Below are positions 62,776 to 64,000 of a stretch of DNA of 64,000 bases, piece by piece. The notes under the pieces were generated by a model that ran no database searches, was not told the DNA's origin, and worked only from the letters and a program-made list of their open reading frames with translations. The translations under genes were made by a program, and so were the position numbers. Origin of the DNA: Hippophae tibetana (taxonomy: Eukaryota; Streptophyta; Magnoliopsida; Rosales; Elaeagnaceae). Positions within the stretch are counted from its first letter, which is position 1; each line of letters opens with the position of its first letter. The stretch spans positions 48,635,814-48,699,813 of the forward strand of contig CM072806.1 of assembly GCA_037013495.1 (NCBI GenBank), read 5' to 3'.

Positions 62776-64000
62776 GTATTCAATCAAATTTTAGCACTCG
62801 TAACAATATTTTTTAATTAAATAAGAGTTTTTGCAAAATAAATAACAATTCATCTCACATTTATAATATTTTTATTACAAAGAATCATTATTTAATAAAT
62901 CTTGTTTAGCTAGATAGGTTAGGTTTTTTTTTAGGTTGACATTATTTATTCTTTTATTATTATTATTATTATTTTAAGCTGACAATGAAGTTATAGGATG
63001 AAAAAACTGAAACGGATAGGAATGATGTAGTGAACTCATAAAAATAAAAAATCCTGACTTAAATAACTAAAATAATTTTATTTGAAAAAAGTTAATAAAT
63101 GTTATAAATGAAAGTAGACATCTTTTTAAAATGAGTGAGTTAATATTATTTTTCCAAAACTATTTCAATTAATTAAAAATATTATTTAATTTAACTCAAA
63201 AGATATTATTAACTAAAATTTGAGTATTTAAAAAGAAATATGAACTAAAAGTAGAGTGATTTGAAGTACCAACGTAAAAATTATGATACTATAAAAGTTT
63301 TAATATATGCTTAAACTAAACAAATATCAATATTTGTTACAGAAAATCTCATTTAGTCACAGATTCACTCTTCCATCTTCCAAATATGAAACTAAAAAAA
63401 TAAAATAATAAAATAATAAATAAATTATTAAAATTGTGTTTCATGCTCTATTTTATTTTTGAATTCTATTTAATACTCATTTTTCCTCTTGTATTCTCAA
63501 TTTTAATTCTATTTAATAGCGAACAATAAAAAAGAGATGGGCCATGCTCTGTGAAAATGATATGTTAGAACAAAATTTGAAATTTTATTGTTTGAAACTC
63601 TAAAATCAAAATCCACAAAACAAGTTTTAAAAGCTTCTTTTTTCACGTTTCAAATTTAGGCTAAAAAATGAAACTCAATTCCAATTCTAATAAAAACCGA
63701 AAACGAAACTATTTACATAACATTAAATTCAAGAACATGAATCTGAACATAAAAACACATTACAAAATCAGCTCTTAGTTTTGTGTAAGGATATGTGATA
63801 CACAATCCCAGGAGACTACATCATAGGAACAGGGAGAGAAACAGAGAGGGATCATAACATGCGTGAAAATAGAAAATGCAAAAGTTACTTCCATAGCCTA
63901 AAAAGCATCCAGACATAGGGTAGGGTACAATCAATCAGCAAGGCAGATAGTCTACCATATAGGAAAATAAAAAAGGTGCATAAACTTTTGTGAAAGTTAC
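62776..64000. other. Unassigned right flank
   Basis: It is AT-rich to about 63750, then of more balanced composition. It could be the untranslated or flanking part of a neighbouring gene, but no exon or motif is recognisable. LCB1's last exon is not here. Confidence 0.35.

Noticed and set aside
50341-64000. Last LCB1 exon further downstream
   Set aside because: I looked for the VFVVSSKRS and LPVGIKLYVSAGHSE-type words in the three forward frames and saw none.

Overview
The window is repeat-rich, AT-rich nuclear DNA from a flowering plant, probably a eudicot. The evidence is introns with GT...AG borders, Ty1/copia and Athila-type Ty3/gypsy elements, plant LINEs, Tourist-type MITEs and CCCTAAA (Arabidopsis-type) repeat units. 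I cannot name the species.

One host gene is recognisable: LCB1, the long-chain-base subunit 1 of serine palmitoyltransferase. It runs on the + strand from a likely non-coding first exon near 30.85 kb to an exon ending at 50340. Ten coding exons match the family. The copy looks dead: exon 6 carries a one-base frameshift, about 58 conserved residues between exons 6 and 8 are absent and an Athila-like fragment lies in that gap, and the last coding exon is not in the window. The intron at 38032-50215 is 12.2 kb and full of nested elements.

Layout: 296-8476 is an old minus-strand copia element (TSD GTAAT) with a 1.9 kb solo LTR inside its gag. 9797-14484 is a plus-strand copia element that keeps only its 5' LTR. 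About 14490-22900 is a LINE split by an Athila-type element (14767-22032, TSD TAAGG/CAAGG). About 23.4-27.7 kb is a fossil of an endogenous pararetrovirus (Caulimoviridae). About 27.78-29.83 kb is a minus-strand non-autonomous Athila-related element. 30.85-50.34 kb is the broken LCB1 gene; its introns hold a small MITE, an Athila-like fragment, a palindromic MITE, a minus-strand LINE cut by a young copia element (40536-45395, TSD AAAAT), and a Ty3/gypsy gag fragment cut by a Tourist-like MITE (47553-49028, TSD TTA) that carries a telomere-like repeat array. About 52.0-57.09 kb is a second copy, in opposite orientation, of the copia family seen at the left end. 57.09-60.73 kb is a second copy, also in opposite orientation, of the element at 28 kb. 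62.13-62.77 kb is a truncated second copy of the telomere-repeat MITE. The remaining stretches are AT-rich and unassigned.

Nothing here acts as an operon or gene system. The biology is a decayed sphingolipid gene and a stratified set of insertions whose relative order can be read from target-site duplications.
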